DNA of 54,623 bases, from the NCBI RefSeq assembly GCF_002879855.1, contig NZ_PNYB01000033.1, forward strand, positions 1 to 54,623, written 5' to 3'. The notes beneath the pieces were generated by a model. It worked only from the letters and a program-made list of their open reading frames with translations. It had not been told where the DNA came from and did not search any database. Every line of letters starts with the position of its first letter. Position 1 is the first letter of the stretch. The position numbers were made by a program, and so were the translations under genes. This document shows positions 9,248 through 17,826 of the stretch, one piece after another. This stretch comes from Trinickia soli. Its GTDB lineage: Bacteria; Pseudomonadota; Gammaproteobacteria; Burkholderiales; Burkholderiaceae.

Positions 9248-10432
9248 TCAGAGCGCGTGCGCGTGGACGAGCGGGTACACGACAAGGCCGATCAGCGCGG
9301 CGGCGATGACGACGACTGGCTCCTGCAGCTTTTTGAATCGCCACAGCAGTAGCGCGGTCGCAAGCGCCAGCAGGATGGTCGGCCAATCGACGATCGAGCG
9401 CCGCGCGATGACAATCACCGAGCCGGTAATCGCGCCGACAGCGGCGGCGGTGATTCCGTCGACGAATGCCTTGACGGCTGGCAGCTTGCCGTATTTCTTG
9501 AAATACGGAGCAGGTAGCACGGTGAAGAGATAGCACGGCAGAAAGGTGCCAAGCGCCGCCACACAGGCACCCGCGGAACCCGCGATCAGATAGCCGATAA
9601 ATCCCACTGTGATCACGACAGGTCCCGGCGTAATCATCGCTACGGCCACGGCATCGACGAACTGCTTGTCGTTGAGCCAGTGGTGTTCGGTGACCACGCC
9701 ACCGTAAAGGAATGGCACGATCGCCAATCCCGAGCCGAACACGAATGCGCCGGCTTTCGTGAAGAACAATCCGATCTGCCCCAGCAGCGGCCAGTCAAAG
9801 CTGCCAAGCACGCCGCTGGCGACAGGTACCTGCGTCGCGGCCGCTGCATTCAGTCCACCGTTGCTTAACCACTTCGGCGGAGCAACAACGAACCAGTTGA
9901 CAAGGCCACCCGCGATGAAGAGCCACGCGATTTCCGATTCGGTGATGACAGTCACCGCGGCGAGCGTCAGGTAGATCGCCCACAGGAGCCGGTTTTTTGC
10001 AAGGGCACGCGTGGTGAGCTTGTAGGCGCTCATCGCAATGATGCCGACGACGGCCGCACCTACGCCGTAGAAGGCGGCCTGCATCCACGACAGCCCCCCG
10101 AAGTGAGCGTAGGCCCAGCCAAGGCCAAGCACCATCAAAAACGACGGCAACACGAATGCGAAACCGGCGAGCGTCGCACCGACGAGGCGGTAGTGCACGT
10201 AGCCCATGTAGATGCCGAGCTGCGTCGCCAGTGGCCCGGGCATCATCTGCGCGAGCGCCAGCCCCTCGCGGTAATCCGACTCGGTGATCCAGCCACGTCG
10301 CTCGACGAGATCACGATGCATGTAGCCGACGAGCGCCACCGGACCGCCGAATCCGAACGCGCCAAGCCGTAGCATGTACAGCACGAGCTGACCCAGTGTG
10401 TAGCACGGTGCCGCTACGGTGGTTGTGCTCAC
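9248..10432 (-). CDS. chrA: Chromate transporter ChrA
   Basis: Inner-membrane chromate efflux protein of 394 residues in the long, two-domain CHR family. Each half carries the family signature: FGFGGPVALVGYMHRDLV...MMPGPLA in the N-terminal half and FGSGLAIVPFL...MITPGPVVITVGFIGYL in the C-terminal half. About ten hydrophobic segments are seen. Its start overlaps the end of chrB by 4 bases, so the two are translationally coupled. It converges with ppk2 with 99 bp between them. The closest alternative is sulfate or anion transport by a CHR homologue; the chrB partner makes chromate the best call. Confidence 0.93.
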   Translation of the reverse strand: MSTTTVAAPCYTLGQLVLYMLRLGAFGFGGPVALVGYMHRDLVERRGWITESDYREGLALAQMMPGPLATQLGIYMGYVHYRLVGATLAGFAFVLPSFLMVLGLGWAYAHFGGLSWMQAAFYGVGAAVVGIIAMSAYKLTTRALAKNRLLWAIYLTLAAVTVITESEIAWLFIAGGLVNWFVVAPPKWLSNGGLNAAAATQVPVASGVLGSFDWPLLGQIGLFFTKAGAFVFGSGLAIVPFLYGGVVTEHHWLNDKQFVDAVAVAMITPGPVVITVGFIGYLIAGSAGACVAALGTFLPCYLFTVLPAPYFKKYGKLPAVKAFVDGITAAAVGAITGSVIVIARRSIVDWPTILLALATALLLWRFKKLQEPVVVIAAALIGLVVYPLVHAHAL

Positions 10433-11409
10433 GATTGCCTCCCGGTGTCCCGACCCTTCGCGGCCGACGCAAAGTATGCGTAGAGCGAATCCAGGACCTG
10501 CCCCATCTCGTCGAGCAACTGATCATCGTCTGTTGCACGTTCTCTCGCACCGGCCATGACGGCCTCGAAGCCGATCGCTTCGGGCACGGGGGCGCCGCCG
10601 ACATCGAGCGCATGGACCAACTCACCGAGTCGAAGCAGCGCGGGGTCCTCATCGAGGCCGAAACTCGCGACCAAGACCTCGAACGTCACGCGTTCGCCGA
10701 CATGGGTGAACGCTGCACCGTCGAAGTCGAATCCCAGCGCGTTGGCCGGGCAGGCGCTCGGTGACGCGAGCCAGATGAAGTGTGCATCGCGATCGATGAA
10801 GCGCCGGATCAACCAGGCGCTCGCCACGCGATCGACCCACATGTGCTGCCGCGTGGCCCAGGTACGCGCCTGATAGTCGCTAACCAAAAGGCGCCGGATC
10901 GGCCGTTCGGCGGAATGCGGCTCGCCCGGCGACAGGACGGTGTCGACGAGGCCGATGAAGTCCTGCCATGCCGCCGCTGAGCGCGTTGCAGGGTCGCCCG
11001 GAAAGTAGTCGATCGCGACGATCGATTCGTAGTCCTTGCGCAGCTTCCGAAGCAGCTTCGTCAATTCGGCTGCCGACTGGCCCGACATCGTCTTGCGCGC
11101 ATCTTTCAGCGCGCGCATGAACCCGGCATGGTCTTCACTGCGGTCGAAAAGCGCCCGGAATTCCTCGTCCTGCGCGGCATCGAGGCTCGGTGCACGCAGC
11201 AGGTGCGCCGTGCCGCCACATTCGGCAATGGCGCCCGACAGTTCGCGCAGCATCTGCTCTCGCTCGTCCGTGTAAGGCAGCAGATAAATGCCATCTCTCA
11301 GCACAGCGCATCCCTTCGCCTTCAGCGCGCGCCAGAAGCGCATGCGGGCCGTCGCGTTTTCGGTCGGCAGGGTCAGCACAAGGAGCGACCACGTAGTGAT
11401 TGTGTTCAT
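10429..11409 (-). CDS. chrB: Chromate resistance regulator/protein ChrB
   Basis: ChrB homologue of 326 residues, the full length of the family, with an N-terminal domain (WSLLVLTLPTENATARMRFWRALKAKGC region) and a C-terminal ChrB domain (TRQHMWVDRVASAWLIRRFID onward). In studied relatives ChrB senses chromate and controls chrA. It is first in the chrBA operon and overlaps chrA by 4 bases. The ATG at 11409 has no clear Shine-Dalgarno sequence, and a TACAAT -10-like element lies only about 20 bases upstream, so the 5' leader may be very short. Confidence 0.92.
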   Translation of the reverse strand: MNTITTWSLLVLTLPTENATARMRFWRALKAKGCAVLRDGIYLLPYTDEREQMLRELSGAIAECGGTAHLLRAPSLDAAQDEEFRALFDRSEDHAGFMRALKDARKTMSGQSAAELTKLLRKLRKDYESIVAIDYFPGDPATRSAAAWQDFIGLVDTVLSPGEPHSAERPIRRLLVSDYQARTWATRQHMWVDRVASAWLIRRFIDRDAHFIWLASPSACPANALGFDFDGAAFTHVGERVTFEVLVASFGLDEDPALLRLGELVHALDVGGAPVPEAIGFEAVMAGARERATDDDQLLDEMGQVLDSLYAYFASAAKGRDTGRQS

Positions 11410-11414
11410 GTAGA

Positions 11415-11445
11415 TAACGTTACATGATTGTAGCGTTGTCTACAA
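11415..11445 (-). promoter_or_regulatory. chrBA promoter with inverted repeat
   Basis: TTGTAG-CGTTGT-CTACAA (11428-11445) is a perfect 6-bp dyad with a 6-base spacer just upstream of chrB. It overlaps a TACAAT -10-like hexamer on the minus strand. A second palindrome, TAACGTTA, lies at 11415-11422. Both are placed where a repressor such as ChrB could block transcription. The function is inferred from position. Confidence 0.5.
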
Positions 11446-11535
11446 CAATAACTGCTGAAGGGCGACACCTCGGGGCCGGAGGCGTTTCTGGCGGTGCCAG
11501 CGCAGCAAAGCCTGTCACACGTTATACCGGGATAG

Positions 11536-11730
11536 TCAATAGCCTTCCGTGCGAAGCATCATGAGCCGAAACTACCCCTGTTTGTCGAAGGGGTCTCGCT
11601 GCACGTCGCGGCTGCACCGTCTCCCGACCATGAGGCACTGGCAAGAGACGCCGTTCGAATGTCACCCGTTGCGCGGACGTTAGGGAAGCCGGTAGTCATT
11701 CGTCCGGCCGCAATCATCCTTACCACCTGA
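11536..11730 (+). pseudogene. Coding-like remnant, unrecognised
   Basis: This otherwise empty stretch between chrB and the methyltransferase holds one open frame of about 64 codons with protein-like composition, including VEGVSLHVAA and RMSPVARTLGKPVVIRP. It ends at the TGA at 11728-11730 and has no credible start codon or ribosome binding site. The spacing of hydrophobic segments faintly recalls the C-terminus of OsmC-type proteins, but I cannot support that call. It may be a decayed gene end or chance. Confidence 0.2.
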
Positions 11731-11745
11731 CCGAGGGCATTTGCT

Positions 11746-12336
11746 GTGGACGAACAGACCATCGAAACCTACTCGACAAACGCAGGCCGCTATGCTGCGG
11801 AGTGGCGCGACCAGGCTCCGCCGACTGACATGTACGCCCTGTTGCAGCGCTACTTCGCACCGGGGGGTAAAACTGCAGACATTGGTTGTGGCGCTGGCCG
11901 CGACGTGGCGTGGCTCAACGAACATGGCTTTCCCGCCGTCGGTTACGACGCCGCGGAAGGATTGCTCGCCCAAGCCGCGACCGATTTCCCATCGTTGGCT
12001 TTCAAGCGCGCCGAGCTTCCCGGGTTGGAGGCGATCCCAAGTGACGCCTACGACAATGTGCTGTGCGAAACCGTGCTCATGCATTTGCCGCCTGATGAGG
12101 TTACGCAAGCGTGTGCGCGTCTCTTCGAAATCCTCAGGCCAAAAGGTACGCTGTATCTGAGCTGGCGAGTCGCGGAATCGGCCTCCACGCGCGATGCTGC
12201 CGGGCGACTCTACGCTACGTTCGACGCCGCGCGGGTCAGAGAGGGGCTTGGCGATGCCGAAATCCTGCTCGATGCCGAAGCGGTCAACGCATCTTCCGGC
12301 AGACGCGTGCATCGACTTGTCGCCCGGCGACGGTGA
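11746..12336 (+). CDS. Class I SAM-dependent methyltransferase
   Basis: Predicted cytoplasmic methyltransferase of 196 residues. The SAM-binding motif I is clear (TADIGCGAGRDVAWL, about 44-58), followed by the acidic end of strand 2 (VGYDAAEG) and a motif IV-like DNVLCETVLMHL. The layout matches the small Methyltransf_11/25 group (UbiE/Tam-like). It starts with GTG at 11746. No substrate-specific domain is visible. The next gene, a cupin, is on the same strand after 134 bp and could be co-transcribed, but nothing defines a pathway. Confidence 0.82.
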   Translation: MDEQTIETYSTNAGRYAAEWRDQAPPTDMYALLQRYFAPGGKTADIGCGAGRDVAWLNEHGFPAVGYDAAEGLLAQAATDFPSLAFKRAELPGLEAIPSDAYDNVLCETVLMHLPPDEVTQACARLFEILRPKGTLYLSWRVAESASTRDAAGRLYATFDAARVREGLGDAEILLDAEAVNASSGRRVHRLVARRR

Positions 12337-12470
12337 TTGATGCCTCCTGAAAGGCGCATACTCTTCGGTGAATGCAATTCGTCTCGGTCGCCGCTCGCAC
12401 CGCAAGCGCTTTCTCTCTTGCCTGTCACGTCGGCGGATTGATGAGAATCTTCAGTCGGAAGGAGCTTGCC

Positions 12471-12923
12471 ATGACTGTCACTGGCGCAGCGGCTCGCGAG
12501 CCGATCAGGGTTGGCCAATTGAGCATTCGGTATCTTATCGATGGGACTGCAACGGGCGGAATGGGTGTGTTCGAGTTGACCGTGCCCCCTGGCTCGCACG
12601 TCCCGCCGCCACACAGCCATACACGCAACGAAGAATGCGTCTATGTCCTCGAGGGCAAGCTTCGGTATTCGGTCGATGGGACGGTTCGTGACCTGGCGCC
12701 GGGAGAATGGATGTTTACTGCACGAGGATCGGTTCACCACTTCAGCAATCCTCACAGTGATACAGCCCGCGCGTTGATCGTACTGACTCCCGACATCGGC
12801 GCCCAATATTTTGTCGATGTGGCAGCAGTCGTCAATGCCGGCGGCCCGCCCGACCGCGACAAGCTTATCGATGTCATGTCGCGGTACGGGCTCGTGCCTG
12901 CGCCGCCGCCGCCGCCGCAATGA
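12471..12923 (+). CDS. Cupin-domain protein
   Basis: Single-domain cupin of 150 residues. Cupin motif 1 is complete (G-X5-HSH-X3-E-X6-G in GSHVPPPHSHTRNEE...LEG) and motif 2 (PGEWMFTARGSVHHF) supplies the last histidine, so a metal site is expected. The ATG at 12471 follows GGAAGGAGC, so this start is preferred over an in-frame ATG at 12372. The C-terminus ends in a run of prolines. Cupins of this type include small dioxygenases and sugar-binding proteins; the substrate cannot be deduced. Confidence 0.8.
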   Translation: MTVTGAAAREPIRVGQLSIRYLIDGTATGGMGVFELTVPPGSHVPPPHSHTRNEECVYVLEGKLRYSVDGTVRDLAPGEWMFTARGSVHHFSNPHSDTARALIVLTPDIGAQYFVDVAAVVNAGGPPDRDKLIDVMSRYGLVPAPPPPPQ

Positions 12924-12963
12924 GCGACGATCGTCGTCAAGGGATGCCTGTGGCCGTACGGTA

Positions 12964-13776
12964 TCAAGCCTGGCTTAATTCGTCGCTCAGGTACCGCGGG
13001 GCAGGAACGCTGCTCGACAGATGTCCCGACATCGTTCGGCGCGCAGCTTCATAGGCCGCCCATTCTTCGCCGGCATGGAGCGATGGGATAGTAACGAGTT
13101 CACGACGATCAAAGCCTGTCAATGCTGCGTCGACCATGTCCTCGGCGGACATGACGATTTCCTTGGGCAAGTGCTCGAGCGGCAGGCCGCCGGCTCGCCA
13201 GAAATCGGTGGCCGTCGCGCCCGGCAGCACCGCCTGCACCTGTACGCCCTTGTCGGCGAGTTCGTGGTGCAACGATTGACTGAAGGCGAGCACGAAGGCC
13301 TTGCTGCCCCCGTAAACACCGTTCAGGATTTCCGGCGCTATCGCGACGATCGACGAGATATTGATGACGGCGCCCTTGCCGCGCGCGACAAAGCCTGGCA
13401 CGGCAGCGTACGTGAGGCGGGTGAGCGCGGTAACGTTCAGGTCGATCATCCGCGTCATCGCATCCACATCGCTCTCCAGTAGCGGCGTATGCGTGCCCAC
13501 GCCAGCGTTGTTGACCAGCAGCGTGATGCCCGAATCCTGTCTCAGTTTTGCTTCGATGGTGGCCAGCGCCGAGCGGTCGTTGAGGTCGGCCCCGACGGTC
13601 TGGACGCTCCGCTGCGTCTCGTTCGTGATGCGATCGGCGACGGTCGCCAAGCGATCGCGGTTGCGCGCGACCAAAATCAGGTCGTAGCCGCGGCGGGCCA
13701 GCCGGTCCGCATAGATGGCGCCCATACCCGACGATGCGCCGGTAATAAGGGCGGTGCCTTGATGTACTTGGGTCAT
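12964..13776 (-). CDS. Short-chain dehydrogenase/reductase (SDR)
   Basis: NAD(P)-dependent oxidoreductase of 270 residues with a classical SDR layout: cofactor loop TGASSGMG (12-19), NNAG (89-92), the catalytic Ser in NISS (about 141), and Y155-x3-K159. The Arg after the second strand (VARNRDR) favours NADPH. The start has a strong AAGGAG. It faces the GlxA-like regulator at 13895 across a 118-bp promoter region, so it is the probable target of that regulator. The substrate is unknown. Confidence 0.9.
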   Translation of the reverse strand: MTQVHQGTALITGASSGMGAIYADRLARRGYDLILVARNRDRLATVADRITNETQRSVQTVGADLNDRSALATIEAKLRQDSGITLLVNNAGVGTHTPLLESDVDAMTRMIDLNVTALTRLTYAAVPGFVARGKGAVINISSIVAIAPEILNGVYGGSKAFVLAFSQSLHHELADKGVQVQAVLPGATATDFWRAGGLPLEHLPKEIVMSAEDMVDAALTGFDRRELVTIPSLHAGEEWAAYEAARRTMSGHLSSSVPAPRYLSDELSQA

Positions 13777-13894
13777 GTTCTCACTCCTTCCGAAAGGTGC
13801 CGGTGATTGCGTGAGCGCATTCTGGCCTTTTTTGGGCGTGACGGAAATGACGTAGATAGGTATGATTCATGCCATGACTTAACGGAGCGCGGGC

Positions 13895-14848
13895 ATGCAC
13901 CGGATCGGCTTCCTGCTCAGTGACGGCTTCCAGATCATGGCCCTCGCGGCGCAATCGGTTTTTGAATACGCCAACGTCGTGGTGGGCGAGTCGTTCTATG
14001 CACTCGAAAATTTCTCGATACCAGGTGGCGAGATACGTTCATCGCTCGGCATGGCGGTAGGCACGCGATCGCTGCGCGGTCGGATCGATATCGACACGTG
14101 GATCGTCGCCGGCGTTAACGATCCGCTCAGTTCACCGGCTGAAGACAAAACCCTCAGGTTTCTACGCAAGGCGAGCGAACGCGCGAGGCGAATCGCAGGG
14201 ATCTGCACGGGCGGATTTGTGCTGGCGGAGGCGGGCTTGCTCGCCCAGCGGCATGCCACCACACACTGGGCATATGCACGAGAAATGCAGAAGCGATTTC
14301 CTGACATCCGTGTCGAGGAGGATCGTATCTACATTATTGACGGGCCCATCTGGACTTCGGCTGGCATGACTGCGGGTCTTGATCTGGCGCTCGCGATGGT
14401 GGAAACGGACCTCGACCCGGCAGTGGCGCGATCGGTTGCACATAAGCTGGTCATGCAGCAGCGCCGCTCGGGCGGCCAGTCGCAACATTCCGAAATGTTG
14501 GACCTTGCGCCGAAGTCCGATCGTATCCAGAACGCGCTGAACTATGCGCGTAACAATCTGAGGCAGTCGCTCACGGTTCAAGAACTGGCCGAGAGCGTTC
14601 ATCTGAGTCCGCGCCAGTTCAGCCGTGTGTTCACACTCGAAACGGGGCAGCCTCCAGCCAAGGCGATCGAGAAGTTGCGCATAGAGGCAGCGCGATTGAT
14701 GATCGAGCAAAGCAGACACCCGCTCGATGTGATCGCGAAGGAAACGGGCTTCCGCGACCGCCGCCATATGCGCGAAGCGTTCATGCGCGAGTTGCACCTT
14801 CCGCCGCAAGCCATCCGGCGCAACGCGCGCGGTGCCGTGTCCCCCTAG
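13895..14848 (+). CDS. GlxA-type AraC regulator with DJ-1/PfpI domain
   Basis: Transcription factor of 317 residues. Residues 1-185 form a DJ-1/PfpI-like domain with the nucleophile-elbow pattern AGICTGGFVLAEAGLL (Cys104) and the ATTHW sequence typical of GlxA-like regulators. Residues 210-310 form the AraC double helix-turn-helix (LTVQELAESVHLSPRQFSR, then DVIAKETGFRDRRHMREAF). The ATG has GGAG 7 bases upstream. It is divergent from the SDR gene, which it probably controls. The ligand is unknown. Confidence 0.9.
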   Translation: MHRIGFLLSDGFQIMALAAQSVFEYANVVVGESFYALENFSIPGGEIRSSLGMAVGTRSLRGRIDIDTWIVAGVNDPLSSPAEDKTLRFLRKASERARRIAGICTGGFVLAEAGLLAQRHATTHWAYAREMQKRFPDIRVEEDRIYIIDGPIWTSAGMTAGLDLALAMVETDLDPAVARSVAHKLVMQQRRSGGQSQHSEMLDLAPKSDRIQNALNYARNNLRQSLTVQELAESVHLSPRQFSRVFTLETGQPPAKAIEKLRIEAARLMIEQSRHPLDVIAKETGFRDRRHMREAFMRELHLPPQAIRRNARGAVSP

Positions 14849-15089
14849 TTTCGCTGCATTCGAGCGCTGCTCGCGAGCACCGTGGTGCATTGCGATAACA
14901 GACTGCGGTGAATCTATCTTGCGACAATTGCGCCGTATCATCGCGTGATGGTGCAGGCAAATTTGGCGCGGGCAGTCGTTGCCATCCGCGAGTCGCCTGC
15001 TGCAATGTCATGTTACGGTGTCGTGGCGCAAGGCGTCGATTCGAGCACGGCTCGTCCCGGGTTGAGAATCTTTCGATAGGAGAGTGAGG

Positions 15090-15488
15090 GTGGCCTCATC
15101 AATGGAAGCACTATATACACGGCAGATTCGCACCTACCTGAGCGAATTGGAGCGCGGCGATGTCGCTGCGATCTGTGCGTTGTTCACGCCGGACGCACAG
15201 ATCTTCTCACCGTTTCTTGGGTGGATGCATCCCGCGCCATTTTTTGCGAAGGTCGAAGCAGCGTCGGGAGAAAGCCGGATTACGCCCATCGACATCTGCG
15301 TCAGCACGACGGGAGCCCGACGTGCGACCGGTTACTTTGTCTACGACTGGGGATTGAAAGACGGCTCTACGGTGAAATTCGAATGCGTCGATGTGTTCGA
15401 ATTCGATGAAAGCGGCCGCATCGAGCGGATGATCATCGTCTATGACACGCATCCTATTCGCAGTACAGTGGGCGATAAATACGCGTAG
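15090..15488 (+). CDS. NTF2-like / SnoaL-like domain protein
   Basis: Small protein of about 132 residues with the cone-shaped NTF2-like fold inferred from the pattern: an N-terminal helical part (YTRQIRTYLSELERGDVAAICALFTPDAQIFSPF) followed by alternating strands, ending VDVFEFDESGRIERMIIVYD. This is typical of SnoaL-like or polyketide-cyclase-like proteins that bind or isomerise small molecules. The GTG at 15090 lies 7 bases after AGGAG; GTG at 15084 and ATG at 15102 are alternatives. No operon partner is evident. Confidence 0.75.
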   Translation: MASSMEALYTRQIRTYLSELERGDVAAICALFTPDAQIFSPFLGWMHPAPFFAKVEAASGESRITPIDICVSTTGARRATGYFVYDWGLKDGSTVKFECVDVFEFDESGRIERMIIVYDTHPIRSTVGDKYA

Positions 15489-15820
15489 CGTTGGCACGCT
15501 GCCGGTAGGCAGTTGGCCTGAGCGCCGGTTTGCAAAGCGTCGCAGTACCCGCGCTCGTCGAGCATCTGCTGCGTGGTAGCGGGCGCGTGAACCGGGTCGC
15601 GCGGCTCAGCCTGACACCGGGCGCAGCGATTGCTCGCCAAAGCGTTCCCTATCTGGGAGCGGACGCATGCCAGATCGAGCAGTCCTTTTCCAAAGGCGAG
15701 ATCGATCGGCTGCGCGGCCAGTTGGGTCGACTTTCGTAGCTTCGAATGCGTTGCCGTCGGTTTTTGCTAACGCGTTCTTCACATCTTCGCCATGGCTGGC
15801 GTTTGAAACGGAGGCAAAGG
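15489..15820. other. Unassigned intergenic stretch
   Basis: No supported gene. Frames on both strands here are short, lack ribosome binding sites and encode Arg/Ala-rich sequence typical of high-GC shadows. The last 15 bases hold the GGAGGCAAAGG ribosome binding site of the next gene. No repeat or terminator was seen. Confidence 0.4.
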
Positions 15821-16471
15821 ATGGCACGAGTTCGTGTGAACGGCTTCACCCTCTCGCTCGACGGATACGGAGCGGGTCCGAATCAAGACATCAACCATCC
15901 GCTCGGTGCCGGCGGCACGGAACTGCATCAATGGCTGGTCCCGACACGCACGTTCCAGCGTACCTTGTTCGGCAAGGATGAAGGCACGACCGGCGTTGAC
16001 GATGATTTCGCCGCGCGTGGCTTCGAGAACGTCGGGGCCTGGATTCTCGGAAGGAACATGTTCGGCCCCATCCGCGGGGACTGGCCCGACGCCAACTGGA
16101 AGGGCTGGTGGGGAGACAACCCGCCGTATCACGTTCCGGTCTTCGTCCTGACCCATCATGCGCGGCCTTCCATCGAGATGGAGGGCGGCACGACGTTCCA
16201 CTTCGTCACGGGCGGCATTCGCGAGGCGCTCGATCGTGCACGCGAGGCCGCTGGCTCGATGGACGTGCGTATTGGCGGCGGGCCCAATACGATCCGCCAG
16301 TATCTCCGTGAAGGCCTGATCGATGAACTGCACCTCGCTGTCACGCCGGTCTTGCTCGGCAGGGGAGAATCGCTGTTCGAAGGAATCGACCTGCGGGCGC
16401 TGGGGTACGAATGCGTTGATTCCGTCGCGTCCCCGAAAGCCACGCATGTCATCCTACGGCGATCCAGTTAA
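15821..16471 (+). CDS. RibD C-terminal (dihydrofolate reductase-like) protein
   Basis: Predicted NADPH-dependent reductase of 216 residues with the RibD_C/DHFR-like fold, as in the YwjB/YyaP-type family. Diagnostic parts are MARVRVNGFTLSLDGYGAGPNQ at the N-terminus, GRNMFGPIRG, the nucleotide-binding IGGGPNTIRQYLREGLIDELHLAVTPVLLGRGESLF and a C-terminal strand. GGAGGCAAAGG precedes the ATG at 15821, which rules out longer in-frame starts. It lacks the deaminase domain of true RibD, so a riboflavin role is not implied. The substrate is unknown. Confidence 0.86.
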   Translation: MARVRVNGFTLSLDGYGAGPNQDINHPLGAGGTELHQWLVPTRTFQRTLFGKDEGTTGVDDDFAARGFENVGAWILGRNMFGPIRGDWPDANWKGWWGDNPPYHVPVFVLTHHARPSIEMEGGTTFHFVTGGIREALDRAREAAGSMDVRIGGGPNTIRQYLREGLIDELHLAVTPVLLGRGESLFEGIDLRALGYECVDSVASPKATHVILRRSS

Positions 16472-16614
16472 AGCAGATGCAGGTATAAAGGTCATCTGCC
16501 GCGGCCAGTTTAACGCTTTGCCGCAACATTTACTGAATGTTGCAATCTGACAAGATCACTTGCATTCCGCGGCGCTATGCTTCGCGCACCAAGACAGAAT
16601 TCAAGGTGGTGGAA

Positions 16615-17775
16615 ATGAACGGGATGCGGAAAGCGCTCACAGTCGCAATTGTCATGTCGGCCGCGCTCGCGGCCTGCGGTGGTGGGGGCGGTGGGAGCAC
16701 CCCGACCGGCACCGTGAACGTTCAGATGACCGATGCCCCTTCATGCGGCTTCGACCATGTCTACACAACAGTAAGCAAGGTGCGGATCAACGCCAGTTCG
16801 ACGGCCGCCGACAGCGATGGCGGATGGACCGACATCACGCTTGCTACTCCGCAAAAAATCGATCTCCTGGCACTGACGAACGGCACGATGGCCACCCTCG
16901 GCCAGGCGACGTTACCGGCAGGCCAATACCAGCAGATTCGGCTCGTCCTTGCCCAGAACCAGGGCAACACGCTGGCCAATTCGGTCGTCGTGTCGGGAAC
17001 GACGACCGAACAAGCGCTTGCGACGCCGAGCGCAACGCAAAGCGGCCTCAAGATCATTCGTCCCTTCGACGTTGCCGCGAACTCGACGGTCGATCTCGTG
17101 CTCGACTTTAACGCCTGCAAGTCAGTCGTCCAGATGGGCAACGGCTCGTACGCTTTGAAACCCGTGATTACTGCCACGCCCACGACCGTCACCGGTCTGA
17201 TCGACGGCTATGTCGCCACGGCCGAGGCCGGCGCGACGGTGTATGCGGAGCAGAACGGCAAAGTGGTAAGCGGTACGGTGGCCGATAGCACGGGCCACTT
17301 CGTGTTCTCGACGCTGGTCCAAAGCTCGACGAACGGCAACTACGACATCGTGGTTGTGCAACCGAACGAAACGACAGGGATCATCTCCTCGGTGCCTGTG
17401 ACCGTTGGGGCAACGACCCATGTATCGACGGCAGCCCAACCCATCACGCTTCCCGCTTCGACAATGAATTCGGTGAGCGGCACCGTGACCGCGTCTGCGA
17501 TGGCCAACCTGCGTGCGCTGCAGACAACGTCGGCGGGTGTCTATGAGATCGGCTCGGCGAATGCGAACCTCGATACGGGCGTCTATACGATGAGCTTGCC
17601 CGTTGCGGCGCCCATGGTGGGTGCCTATAGCGCCACCTTGCCCGTCGGGCTGATTGCCGCGACGACGTCGGCGGGCCACTACACCATCGAAGCGGATGCT
17701 TCCTCCGGCGTCACGCAATCGACCGCCGTCAACATTTCGAGCGGCAGTCAGACCAACGTGAACTTCTCTTTCTAA
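16615..17775 (+). CDS. DUF4382 lipoprotein with Ig-like/carboxypeptidase-regulatory repeat
   Basis: Predicted outer-membrane or periplasm-anchored lipoprotein of 386 residues. The N-terminus is a lipoprotein signal with lipobox LAAC (MNGMRKALTVAIVMSAALAAC) followed by a Gly-rich linker. Residues about 30-175 match the DUF4382 pattern (VNVQMTDAPSCGFDHVYTTVSKVRINA...). Residues about 180-270 read as a carboxypeptidase-regulatory-like beta sandwich (ITGLIDGYVATAEAGATVYAEQNG-like pattern), and the rest is Ser/Thr-rich beta structure. The function of DUF4382 is unknown; surface binding is an inference. The ATG at 16615 (AGGTGGTGGAAATG context) gives a clean signal peptide. A small lipoprotein gene follows 51 bp downstream. 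Confidence 0.82.
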   Translation: MNGMRKALTVAIVMSAALAACGGGGGGSTPTGTVNVQMTDAPSCGFDHVYTTVSKVRINASSTAADSDGGWTDITLATPQKIDLLALTNGTMATLGQATLPAGQYQQIRLVLAQNQGNTLANSVVVSGTTTEQALATPSATQSGLKIIRPFDVAANSTVDLVLDFNACKSVVQMGNGSYALKPVITATPTTVTGLIDGYVATAEAGATVYAEQNGKVVSGTVADSTGHFVFSTLVQSSTNGNYDIVVVQPNETTGIISSVPVTVGATTHVSTAAQPITLPASTMNSVSGTVTASAMANLRALQTTSAGVYEIGSANANLDTGVYTMSLPVAAPMVGAYSATLPVGLIAATTSAGHYTIEADASSGVTQSTAVNISSGSQTNVNFSF

Positions 17776-17790
17776 CAACGGCATGATCGA

Positions 17791-17812
17791 CGAAGGGGCA
17801 ATCGCCCCTTCG
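17791..17812 (+). terminator. Intercistronic stem-loop between lipoprotein genes
   Basis: CGAAGGGGC-AATC-GCCCCTTCG is a perfect 9-bp stem with a 4-base loop, lying 15 bases after the DUF4382 gene stop and 14 bases before the small lipoprotein start. No T-run follows, so full termination is unlikely. It may act as a partial terminator or mRNA stabiliser that sets the ratio of the two products. Confidence 0.55.
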
Positions 17813-17826
17813 CTTCGGGGATCAAC

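Noticed and set aside
9233-9260. GCACGCGC/GCGCGTGC inverted repeat at the chrA 3' end
   Set aside because: It is partly inside chrA coding sequence, has a 12-base loop and no U-run, so I do not call it a terminator.
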